A DNA stretch of 19,332 bases, from contig MU405484.1 in NCBI GenBank assembly GCA_022836615.1, positions 1 to 19,332 on the forward strand. The letters run 5' to 3'. The position numbers and the translations under genes were made by a program. This document shows, piece after piece, positions 10,230 to 19,084 of the stretch (position 1 is the first letter of the stretch; each line of letters begins with the position of its first letter). The notes beneath the pieces are model-generated. The model was not told the origin of the DNA. It saw only the letters and a program-made list of their open reading frames with translations, and did not search any database. The DNA is from Annulohypoxylon bovei var. microspora. Taxonomy: Eukaryota; Ascomycota; Sordariomycetes; Xylariales; Hypoxylaceae.

Positions 10230-11254
10230 TTACTCCCGGGTAAGGTCGTTTTTTTATTGTAGCCTTTTTTTAAAGGTTAAATCGAGCTTTTAATAAAACA
10301 AAGCAAAAGCGTTTAATAGTTTATGAATTACGTTAAAGCTTCGTTAAAAACGTGATATTCCTTTAATAAACGTTAAGTTTAAAATTAAATAAACGTTTAT
10401 GGTGGGTGGTGGTATAAGATGTATTAAAAGCTTAGCGGGAAGTTAAAAGAAAAAGGGCGGGATGGTAATTAAAAGTTATTAATTTATTTTAATTATAAGG
10501 TTTATCGTGGAATATATAAACGCCACAATGGTTTGCCTCTTTTTTAAAGTACGAGATTAAAGGCGATTACGGCGTTTTATATCCTTTTATGCAGTTTTAT
10601 TTACGTTTTTTTAAAAGGTGGAAAGTTTTAACGTAATATTAAAAGCGTAACAATGGCGGGGAAATAATGACTTAAAAAAGATTAATTATTAGCGTTAGTT
10701 ATTTAATATGATGTTATATTTCGTTAAAAATTTAAACTTTAATATTACTTAGAATTAAAAGCGGTTTCTTAAGTTTATTAAAAAAATAAATACGTTATAA
10801 AAATTCTTATTTTATATTTAAATGTTAATATGGATTATTTCGTTAATTCGATTAATGGCTTATTCGTTAAAGCTTTTAATTGTAATGGATTAATTAAATT
10901 AAATGGTGGAAAAGTTTTATACATTTATTATTAAACGCGCGTTTCGTTAATTAACGATTATATACGTTTATGTTCCGGTATTTATTAACGCTTATATCGT
11001 TATTATTACGCTTACGTTTCGCAAGCGAATCGATATATTAATCACGAATTATAATCCTTTTATTATGGGGTTAAAAAAATTAAAATTAATAAAAATAAAT
11101 GTTAATGAATAAATATATAAAAAGGAGCTTAAATTAAAAGCTTTATTTAAACGTTATTTTCCCCCGACTTTAAATTAATGTTATGTTTATTATATTCCGT
11201 TATTTCTTTTTTTAAAACGGTGGCCACTGTTTTTGCTTTCGCGCTACGCGCCGG

Positions 11255-12850
11255 GCAATTGTTGGAAAAATGGCCCTTTTGCCCGTAAAAGTAATAAATT
11301 AAGTCCGTGTTAAACGCTGCGAAAACGTTGCGTTAACGGGAAATTAAAGGAGCTTAAAAAAGCTCCTTTGTACGTGCCCGGGTTATAATTTTCGTAATTA
11401 AATGAAAAGTGTTAAAATTAATGGGAATTGTTTTTATAACGTTAAAAATAGCCTTAACCTTAAGTCGAAGTTAAAAAATTATTAAATTAATTTTCTTTTA
11501 AACGGCTTTAACGCGTTATTAAATCAACGCCGAATAAAGGTTTTTAAATTCGGTAAACTTTATTTTTTTATTTAAATAATAATAAAAGGTTTAAGTGTGG
11601 AAATTAACGGTTAATTAACGGTTTAATTTTTTTTTCCATTCGGATATTAAGATTCTTTTTTTATTTATTAACGATATAAAAAGCGTGTAAAATTTAAAAA
11701 ATTATTCGTTTAATTACATGTTAAACTTATAAAAATTATCCTTGGCTTAAGCCTTGGCGTTAAAGTTATTATATAATAACTTTAATAAATTATATATTTA
11801 TTTAATTTTAATATATCGATTAATATTATTTTTAATAAAAAAAAACCGGAAAATTAATTTAATTTCGCTTTTAACGAATAAATAAAATCATATAAATTAA
11901 GTATGTTTTTTAAAAAACTTTTATTAATTAATTTAAAGTTTATTTTTTATGTTTATTTTTCATTTTTCGAATGTAAGATTTAAGTTATTTAATAAAAGAC
12001 GTGGGTCCTTAATGCGGATTTTTAACGAAAATAAAAATAAAATTACCGATTATATTTTAAAAATGCGCCGAAGGTTATTTAATTCTTTAAGTTCGTTATT
12101 TTATTTCATTAAAAAGACGATTAAATCTTAGAACGTACGAGTTAAGGTGAAAAAATAAAGTGCGTAAAAAGGAATGGGGAAAATAAAGGAAAAAAGGGAA
12201 TAAAAAAAAAAAAAACGATCCGCGATTAATTTTTTAACGTTATTAATTTATTTAAAATAACGGATAATACGGCTTGGAATAAATTTGCTTTTATTATATT
12301 AAACTTTAAAAGTAAAGTGGTGGAATTTCATTATAAATTTAATTAAAAAGCACGTTTATTTTAATTAAAAGATTTATTAATAAACGGAGCTTTTCTTTTC
12401 CTTTTTTTCTCAAAGGAAAAAACAAGCTTTTAATTTTATTATTAAATAATTAATTAAGTGGTTCTTTAAGTTATTAAAGGTTTTAATATTTCTTTTAAAG
12501 TTGAAAATTTTTTTTTAACCATAAATAAAAACTTATTAATTTAAAATTATATAATTAAAGGAATAAAAGTAAGTTTTAATTAATTAACTTAATTAATAAA
12601 TAATTTAATGTTTTTATTAAAGCCTTTACTTAACGATTTAAATATTATTATTAATTAATAATGAAATAAATAATGTTAAAAAGTGTTTTATTATAAATAA
12701 AAGTAAAGCTTTATAACCATTAATATAAGGAATTTCGTTTAAAAAAATAAAAGTTTTTAAAAATTAAATGCAAATTAAAGATAAAACTTTAAGCGTATCG
12801 CAATTTAAAAAAAATTAAATTAATGTGTAAACGCTTATATATTTAAGAAA
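11255..12850 (-). pseudogene. gag: Gag region of family B element with zinc knuckle
   Basis: The firm landmark is the nucleocapsid knuckle at 11255-11296, reading Y-Y-F-Y-G-Q-K-G-H-F-S-N-N-C and then P-A-R. In the C-x2-C-x4-H-x4-C pattern the His and the last Cys survive; both leading Cys are Tyr (TGT to TAT, TGC to TAC). The stretch after it (A-K-A-K-T-V-A-T) lies in the best preserved part of the element. Toward the 5' LTR the sequence becomes AT-rich and I cannot trace a capsid domain or a start codon, so the upstream limit is a guess. It precedes pol on the same strand. Confidence 0.72.
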
Positions 12851-12915
12851 AAAAAAATTTTAAAAATAAACCTTTAAATTAAAAAAATGAAATAAATGGG
12901 TGACTTTAAATATTA

Positions 12916-13131
12916 TATTACGACGAGTAAATCTTTAATTAAAATAAAGCTTATGTAATAATAAAACCACGTATTTTATTAACGAAAATATTTAAAATAA
13001 AAAGTTAAAAAAAAAGAAACCACGAAATAATTTCTTTTAAAAGGTTTTTATATATTAACTTTATAACCGGGATATTAATTAACCGTTTTATTAATATACT
13101 TTAAAAGTAACGGCAGTTAAACGTTATTACA
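12916..13131 (-). repeat. 5' LTR of family B element
   Basis: 216 bp, equal in length to 6804-7019. The minus-strand start is TGTAATAACG. The downstream 130 bp of leader (about 12786-12915) are shared, inverted, with about 18948-19078, confirming that this is the 5' end of the element. Confidence 0.88.
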
Positions 13132-13136
13132 TGGCG
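13132..13136. repeat. Target-site duplication (right) of family B element
   Basis: TGGCG, partner of TAACG at 6799-6803. The unmutated G bases suggest this copy is closer to the original target. Confidence 0.58.
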
Positions 13137-13605
13137 TTCCTTTAAAAATAATTTAAAAATATACGATAATAATAATTTTTATAATAATAAAATTTTACGT
13201 ATATTTAAAAATTTAACATTAAATTATTCGATAATAACGTATAAAAATTTTTTTAAAATATAATTTAAAATTAATTATATATTATATAAAATTTTTTATT
13301 TTTTTAAAATATTATTTTAATTAAAATTAAAAATATTTTAAATTTAAACGAAAAAATTTTTAATAATAAAAACTTATAACCGTTTATTCGAAAACGATAA
13401 TATTATAATTAAAAAATTAATCGATTTTAAATTTAAAAATTAATATATTATTTATTATTTTTACGTTTAAATATTTTTTTAATTTAATTAAAATTTAAAA
13501 AATTAAATAATATTAAAAAATTAATTTAATTATAACCGTTTATTTAAAAACGATAATATTATAATTAAAAAATTAATTAATTTTAAATTTAAATATTAAT
13601 TAATT
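13137..13605. other. AT-rich spacer between family B element and family A copy 2
   Basis: About 470 bp of nearly pure A/T with no reading frame of note. Its right half holds a 71-bp direct repeat. It is the continuation of the DNA at 6532-6798 that family B split, and it was itself entered by family A copy 2 at 13606. Confidence 0.5.
13374..13600. repeat. 71-bp direct repeat, copies 156 bp apart
   Basis: Copies at 13374-13444 and 13530-13600. Both read TTATAACCGTTTATT or its C/G-to-T/A variant, then AACGATAATATTATAATTAA and a matching A/T tail. Differences are mainly CG against TA, meaning both cytosines changed, as RIP would leave. The second copy ends right where the family A LTR starts, so it may have continued into DNA now lost. 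Confidence 0.75.
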
Positions 13606-13913
13606 TATTACGGGTTAAAAACCCGGAAAATTAATTAAAATAAAAATTAACGTAAACTTATATTATAGTTATAAACGTAATAAACGTAAATCTTTATAAT
13701 GAAATTATTAATAACTTTAAATAAATTATAAAAGTTATTAAAATATATATAAAAAAAGTTTCCACGTTAATTAATTTAATTTATATTTTTAAATATAAAT
13801 ATTATAATTTTAAAAATAAAAGATTATTATTTTTTTTTTTTTTATTAATAAAAATAACCTTATTTTTAATTTTATATAATATAAGTTTACCGTTACTTAT
13901 AAAAATCGTCACA
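13606..13913 (+). repeat. 5' LTR of family A copy 2
   Basis: Starts TATTACGGGTT (TG start after G-to-A) and ends CGTCACA, the best preserved LTR end of this family. Aligns, inverted, with 6215-6526 and 860-1171. Just inside the start is a perfect CGGGTT-AAA-AACCCG hairpin (13611-13625). Confidence 0.87.
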
Positions 13914-13916
13914 TAT

Positions 13917-13945
13917 TTTTATTAATTACTTTTTAATTAATAAAA
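13917..13945. repeat. 12-bp inverted repeat next to family A 5' LTR (copy 2)
   Basis: TTTTATTAATTA, a 5-nt spacer and TAATTAATAAAA, three bases after the LTR end, matching the structure at 6183-6211 in copy 1. It occupies the primer-binding-site position; no tRNA complement starting with TGG is visible, possibly because it has been mutated. Confidence 0.45.
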
Positions 13946-13989
13946 GTTTTTAAAAAAGCGTTTATTATATCGAATAATAATTTAATATA

Positions 13990-15000
13990 TAAACACTTTT
14001 TAAATAATAAATAATTAAAACTTTATAATATTTATCGTTTTTTATTAATATAATCCGAATATATATAAACTTTTTAATAATTTCTTTAATAACCTTATAA
14101 TTAATTTATTAAATAATTTTAATTTATTTTACGAAACCGAAGAAATAATTTTAATTAAAAATAAATATTTAATTTAAATTAACGAATAAAAGGATTTTTT
14201 AATATATATAATTATATTAAATTTCTTTATTTTAAAAAACATAACACACTTTAAATTAAAGAAAAATAAATATTTAAAAATTATATTTTTAATTTTAATT
14301 AAAAAATGGTAATGTTTAATATAATGGTTTAACATAAAAAGGTTTAATAAATTATATAATAATAAAGCTTTTATTTAAGTTTTAATTAAAAAATTTAAAA
14401 ATAAATAATCGATTTAAACCGTTTATTAAAACTTAATTAAAATGTATTAAGGTACCTTTTAATATTTCGGCGATTTTTTTATTAACTTTAAAAACAAGTT
14501 AATTTTAATTAATAAATTAAATTAAAAAAGGGAAAATAAAATTAATTACATTAATATAAAATTAAATAATAAATTAAAGAATATTTTTATAATAAAAAAG
14601 TTAAATAAAAAAAATTACGATAAATAAATAATTAAAGTTAATAACGTAATAATTAAAATGGAAAAAGCATTAAATTATAAAAAGAAAAATAATTATTTTA
14701 TAACCATTTAATATAAAAGAACATTTAATTAAAAGGTTATTAATTTTATTAACACGGTAATTATTTAAAAATAAAAATTAAAATTTAATAAAAATAAAAA
14801 TATAATTATAAATAAAATGAATTATATAACTTTAACCGTTATAATAATTATAATAATAAGTTAAACAAGTGGTTCACGTTAAAATAATAATAATTTATTA
14901 AAAGTATAATAAAAATTAAATTAAAAGTTTAAAAAATTTAAAAAAAAAGGTAAATGTATTCGTTACACGAAAATAAAGCACCTTATAATAATTTGCCCAT
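13990..15000 (+). pseudogene. gag: Gag region of family A copy 2
   Basis: The knuckle at 14955-14996 reads C-I-R-Y-T-K-I-K-H-L-I-I-I-C, fitting C-x2-C-x4-H-x4-C with only the second Cys changed to Tyr, so it is better preserved than in copy 1, where all four ligands are Tyr. The region between the LTR and the knuckle is full of stops and its start cannot be fixed. It is followed by protease and RT of the same element. Confidence 0.7.
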
Positions 15001-15149
15001 TATTTTAAACCGCACCTTAATTAAACCGCGGTAATAAAAATAATATATTATAAATAATTATCATAAAAACTTAAAGTAATTAAAATGTTAAAAATAATTA
15101 TAAATTATTAAAATACTTAAAAAACGAATAATTTTTAAGTAAAGTTATA

Positions 15150-18100
15150 TTTAAAAGTTAATATTAAGATTTATAAATATTAAAAAAACTTTAAATAAAA
15201 TATATATTATTTTTTTTTAATTAAAACTTTATTAAATAAATAAAAGTTTATTAATATATTTATAAATTTAAAATGTTTAATATATTTAACATTTAATAAA
15301 AGATTTATATAATAAATAAAATTACCGTATATATTTATTTAAAAGAAAAAATTAAAATTAATTAAAAATAAAAAATCTTATATAATTAATACGCTTATAT
15401 ATGCGGAAATTAATATAAACGATAAAAAAAAAAAATATAAAGTTATATTATTTTAAATTTTACATTTTTTTTAATATTAAAAAAACCGTAAATAAAATAA
15501 AATAACATTATTTATAAAGCGAAAAAAAAATCGATTAAAATAAGTTTAAAAAAATATAACTTAATAATATATAAAAAAAATTAAAACATTATTTAAACAC
15601 TTTATAACGTTAAAATAAAGTGTTTATAAATTAAGGAAATTAAATATATAATAAGAAATATGTTTTTAACATTTATAATTTAAGAAAAAAAACGTTAATA
15701 TAAGAAAAATAATAAGGATATTTAAATTTTTAATACCATTATACGAAATATTAATATTACATTAAAAAAAAAAAAAAACTTATAATTAATTAAATTTAAA
15801 AAGTATTATTTAATAAATTAAAAAATTAAGTTAAAAACTTTTTAAATAATAAAAATATAACGTTATTATTATTAAAATTAAGGTTAAACATTAAGGTTAA
15901 TTTATAAAAAAATAATTAAAATAAAAAAAAAAAAGTTTTATAAAAGTTTTTATATAATATATTAAGAAAAAAGTTTTTAATGTTATAAAAAACCTTAATA
16001 AACTTATTAAATAAAAAGTAAATTAAAGTTAATAATTTATTAAAAAAAACATTAATATTATTCGCAAAAAAATTAAAAAGTAATTTCCGGTTTTATATAA
16101 ATTATAAGGTTTTTAACGTTATTTCGGTATATAATTATTACTTATTACCATTAATTAAAAAAACCTTACGATCTTTTTATAAAGTTAAATAATTAATTAA
16201 AATTAACATTAAAATTACATTTCATAAATTATAAATAAAGGAAAAAAATAAATGAAAAACCATTTTTCGCATTTAATTTAAAGCTTTTAAATAATTAATT
16301 ACACCTTTTAAATTATATAAAACATTAATAACGTTTTAACATTATATTAATAAAACTTTATTTAATTTTTTAAATAATTATTATTTAATATATGTGGATA
16401 ATATGGTAATTTATTTAAATAAATTTTATAAAAATTATATAAATAAAGTTAAAACGGTGTTAAAACGTTTTAATAACATTAATTTAAAGTTAAACTTTTT
16501 TAAATACTTTTTTATTATAAAAGAAATTAAATATTTAAACTTTATTATCACGATAAAAAAAAGAATTAAAATAAACTTTAATAAAGTTATAACCATTAAA
16601 AAGTAAAAACTACTTATAAACGTACAAAAAGTTCGTAATTTTTTAAGGTTTACGAATTTTTATAAAACATTTATTAAAGGATTTAATAAATTAATTGCTT
16701 TTTTAACCACTTTAATAAAAAAAAAAGCCTTTTTTAAATAAAAGTAAAAAATAAACGCAACGTTTAAAAAATTAAAAAATTTATTTATCACCGTATTAAT
16801 TTTAATTTATTAAGATTTTAATTAAAAAATATATTTAAAAATAAATTACTTAAAGTGGGTTTTAAAAGCTTGCTTTTTATAAAAAAATTATAATAAAATA
16901 TTAAAACTTATAATTTATTATTCGGCAAAGTTATTATTAACCGAATGTAATTATAAAATATATAATAAAAAGCTTTTAATAATTATTAAATTAATAAAAA
17001 TATAATAAAAAAAATTATAAAAAATAATTAAACTTTTTATAATTTTTATAAATTATAAAAATTTAAAATATTTTATAATTACTTATAAATTAAATAAACG
17101 TTAAATACGTTAAAAATAAACTTTATTAAAATTTAATTTTATTATAAAATATTAAGCCGGTAAAAAAATAAAATAACTTAATGCTTTATTAAAATAAAAC
17201 TAAAATATCCCGGTAAATTAAAAAAATAAAAAAATAATAAATTATATATAATATTTATTTAAATAAAAATGGTTACTTTTAATAAAAACGATAATAATAA
17301 GCATTTAAGTATTTTTAACGAATATTATTAAAGTGTTAAAAAAAAGGATAATATCGGATTAAAACCTTATAATTATACTTATTAAAGAAAGAATCTTTTA
17401 TAACGAAAATTTATAAGCTTTATAAAATTAAAAGGTCGTTAAAAATACGAACTTTAAAACGATTTATAAAGTTATTAATAAAAGTGATCATTATTTTTTA
17501 TTAACTTTTAAAAATTATAAGGTTTTAATTATTAAATATAATTTAAACGATAAAAGAATTATATCGTTTAAAAAATAAACGTAAATATTAAATTAAAAGT
17601 TTTTTAAAACGGTTATAATTTAAAATATCCATGATTTTTATATTATAAGTTATTTAAAAAAAATAATATTATTACGATCGTTTTAAAGTCTTTTTATTAA
17701 TTAATTATAAAATAAAATATACGGAAATTTTATAAAAATTACGATGTTTACGATTAAATTCACGTTTAATAAACTTAACGAAAAAGGTTATTAAAACTTT
17801 TATTTATCCCCGATCGTTATTTTTTAAAGTTATCCATTAATTTCATAATAAAAATGCCGGTAAAAAAAAAAAAAACTTTTAATATTTAATGGTAATCATT
17901 TATTAATTATTAAAATAAGTTTTATTAAAAGTAATAAATATTATAAAAGTTAAAATATATATTATAAAGTTTATATATATCCACGTTAAATATTACGGCC
18001 TTTTTATAATAATAATATTAAATTAAAAAAGTAATTAAATAAGCGTATTTTAAATAAAACTTTATAAATTAATAAAGGTAATATAACGTTTATTTATTAC

Positions 18101-18730
18101 TTTTAATTTAAAAATTAATAAATTTACGGAAAAAATGAATTAAAAAATATAAATATATTTACGGTGTTTTTTAATTTATATATAATTTAATTAATTAAAA
18201 ATGTTATTTATAATAATAATAATAATTAATAATTAAAATATAATAATTAAATTAAACTTTTTTTATATAACATATAAATATTATATACATTTAATTAAAT
18301 AAATCGTTAATAAAGTTTTAAATAAATCATTTAAAAAATAATAAATTATAAATTTTATAATTAAAATTAAAAAAATTAATAAATATATTTAAATTATTAT
18401 AATTATAATTTAAAAACATATAAAACGTATAATAAATTAATTTTAATTAAAAAACTTTAAATATAAAATAAACGATAAAATTTAATTAAATTTAAAAAAT
18501 ATTATAATATTATAATTTAAAAAAAAACTTTTTTAATTACACGCGAAATATAAAATAATTAAAATAATTAACCTTTATATAATAAAATTAAATATATTTA
18601 TAAAAATTTAATTATAATTTTACATTAAATTATTTAAATTAATAATTATAAATTTATTATTATTTTAAATATAAAACGACGTTTAACCACTATTTTTCAT
18701 TAATTAAAATAATGAAAACTTCGAATATAT
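15150..18730 (+). pseudogene. pol: Pol polyprotein of family A copy 2, cut in the chromodomain
   Basis: Protease: I-N-L-K-C at 15262-15276 where hydrophobic-D-S-G-C is expected. RT: a conserved N-terminal half with I-R-K-K near 16065, then Y-V-D-N at the active site. RNase H: Y-Y-S-A-K-L-L-L-T-E-C-N-Y near 16920, a strong match to the Ty3/gypsy RNase H signature. Integrase: H-D-F at 17630-17638, the zinc-finger Cys pair read as Y-D-V-Y (17740-17751), I-P-D-R-Y-F after it, and the first catalytic Asp read as Asn (17839-17841). The frame ends E-N-F-E-Y-I at 18730. Stops are frequent, many at Trp or Gln positions. Confidence 0.86.
16394..16606 (+). pseudogene. Reverse transcriptase fragment, family A copy 2 (70 open codons)
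   Basis: Begins MDNMVIYLN, but the codons before it read Tyr-Val-Asp-Asn across TATGTGGATAAT, so the apparent Met is an internal residue of a shifted reading and the active-site box is Y-V-D-N with the second Asp lost. The rest parallels 3499-3732 in copy 1, including V-L-K-R-F-N, L-K-L-N and I-K-Y-L, with F-I-I-T where copy 1 has F-I-V-T. Read together with the codons upstream, it places RT at about 15960-16660. Confidence 0.9.
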
Positions 18731-18947
18731 TATAACGGCGTTTAATTGCCGTTATTTTTGAAGTATATTAACGGAGCCGGTTAATTAATGTCCCGGCCGT
18801 AAGGTTAATATATAAAGATTTTTAAAAGGAAATTATTTCGTGGTTTTTTTTTTTTTAATTTTTTTTTTTAAATATTTTCGTTAATAAAATATGTGGTTTT
18901 ACCGTTATATAAACTTTATTTTAATTTAAAACTTATTTATTATAATA
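18731..18947 (+). repeat. LTR of the second family B copy
   Basis: Aligned along its length with the inverted 12916-13131. It preserves G and C that the other LTRs lost, for example GGAGCCGG and CCCGGCCG between 18771 and 18800, so the three LTRs were mutated independently. Confidence 0.86.
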
Positions 18948-19078
18948 TAATATTTAAAGTTATTTATTTATTTCATTTTTTTAATTTAAAAGTTTATTTT
19001 TAAAATTTTTTTTTTTTTTAAATATATAAACGTTTACGCATTAATTTAATTTTTTTTAAATTACGATATATTTAAAAC
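18731..19078 (+). mobile_element. 5' fragment of a second family B element, inserted in family A copy 2
   Basis: Inverted copy of about 12786-13131 from the full-length family B element: a 217-bp LTR (18731-18947) starting TATAACGGCG (TG start after G-to-A) and about 130 bp of leader. It begins exactly at the LTR terminus within the chromodomain codons of family A copy 2, as expected for integration rather than random rearrangement. Similarity ends near 19078, and everything 3' of the leader, together with the rest of the interrupted element, is missing. Confidence 0.85.
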
Positions 19079-19084
19079 TATTAA

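Larger units (their letters stand above)
7400..11200 (-). pseudogene. pol: Pol polyprotein of family B element
   Basis: Carries RT, tether, RNase H and integrase on the minus strand, followed by the chromodomain. Clear motifs: L-P-P-H-Q-P-F and S-P-V-F-F-A-K-K-P ahead of the RT palm; V-F-T-K-L-D-I-R with the first catalytic Asp retained (9831-9833); V-F-P-F-G-L-S-N; Y-V-N-D-I-L-I-Y, where an Asp is replaced by Asn (9639-9641); F-L-G-F-Y-N-F-Y-R-Q-F in the tether near 9400; and S-R-N-K-I-R in the integrase zinc-binding region (8430-8447). Trp codons repeatedly read TAA. I could not place the aspartic protease, expected at about 10,300-11,200. Confidence 0.85.
6804..13131 (-). mobile_element. 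Full-length RIP-degraded Ty3/gypsy chromovirus, family B
   Basis: A 6,328-bp retrotransposon on the minus strand, with LTRs of exactly 216 bp at 12916-13131 (5') and 6804-7019 (3'), and 5-bp flanking duplications TAACG/TGGCG. From 5' to 3' on the minus strand: Gag with a zinc knuckle (11255-11296), RT (about 9500-10230), tether and RNase H (about 8930-9480), integrase (about 8000-8900) and chromodomain (7179-7382). Its LTRs and Pol sequence differ clearly from family A. RIP is patchy: between about 9.8 and 11.4 kb sampled lines reach 35-50% G+C, against around 10% in neighbouring AT-rich DNA. A second, truncated copy of its 5' end is at 18731. Confidence 0.92.
13606..18730 (+). mobile_element. 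3'-truncated Ty3/gypsy chromovirus, family A copy 2
   Basis: Same family as 860-6526 but in the opposite orientation. Position sums (copy 1 plus copy 2) stay at 20126-20132 across the shared 5.1 kb, so the copies are collinear with only a few bases of indel. It has a 308-bp 5' LTR (13606-13913), Gag knuckle (14955-14996), protease site (15265-15276), RT (about 15960-16660), RNase H (about 16720-17110) and integrase (about 17450-18400). It stops at 18730, six codons into the chromodomain (E-N-F-E-Y-I), where a family B LTR begins. About 540 bp including its 3' LTR are absent from the window. Confidence 0.9.

Noticed and set aside
10300..11200. Aspartic protease of family B
   Set aside because: Expected here between the Gag knuckle and RT, but no frame gave a convincing active-site motif, so it is not annotated.
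11949..12131. 60-codon open frame on the plus strand, Lys/Phe/Arg-rich
   Set aside because: It sits antisense inside the Gag region of the minus-strand family B element, has no recognisable domain and fits chance.
176..19080. Mitochondrial DNA, given the extreme A+T content
   Set aside because: No mitochondrial gene, tRNA or rRNA is seen; the content is degraded nuclear chromoviruses with RIP-type changes and normal-GC flanks.
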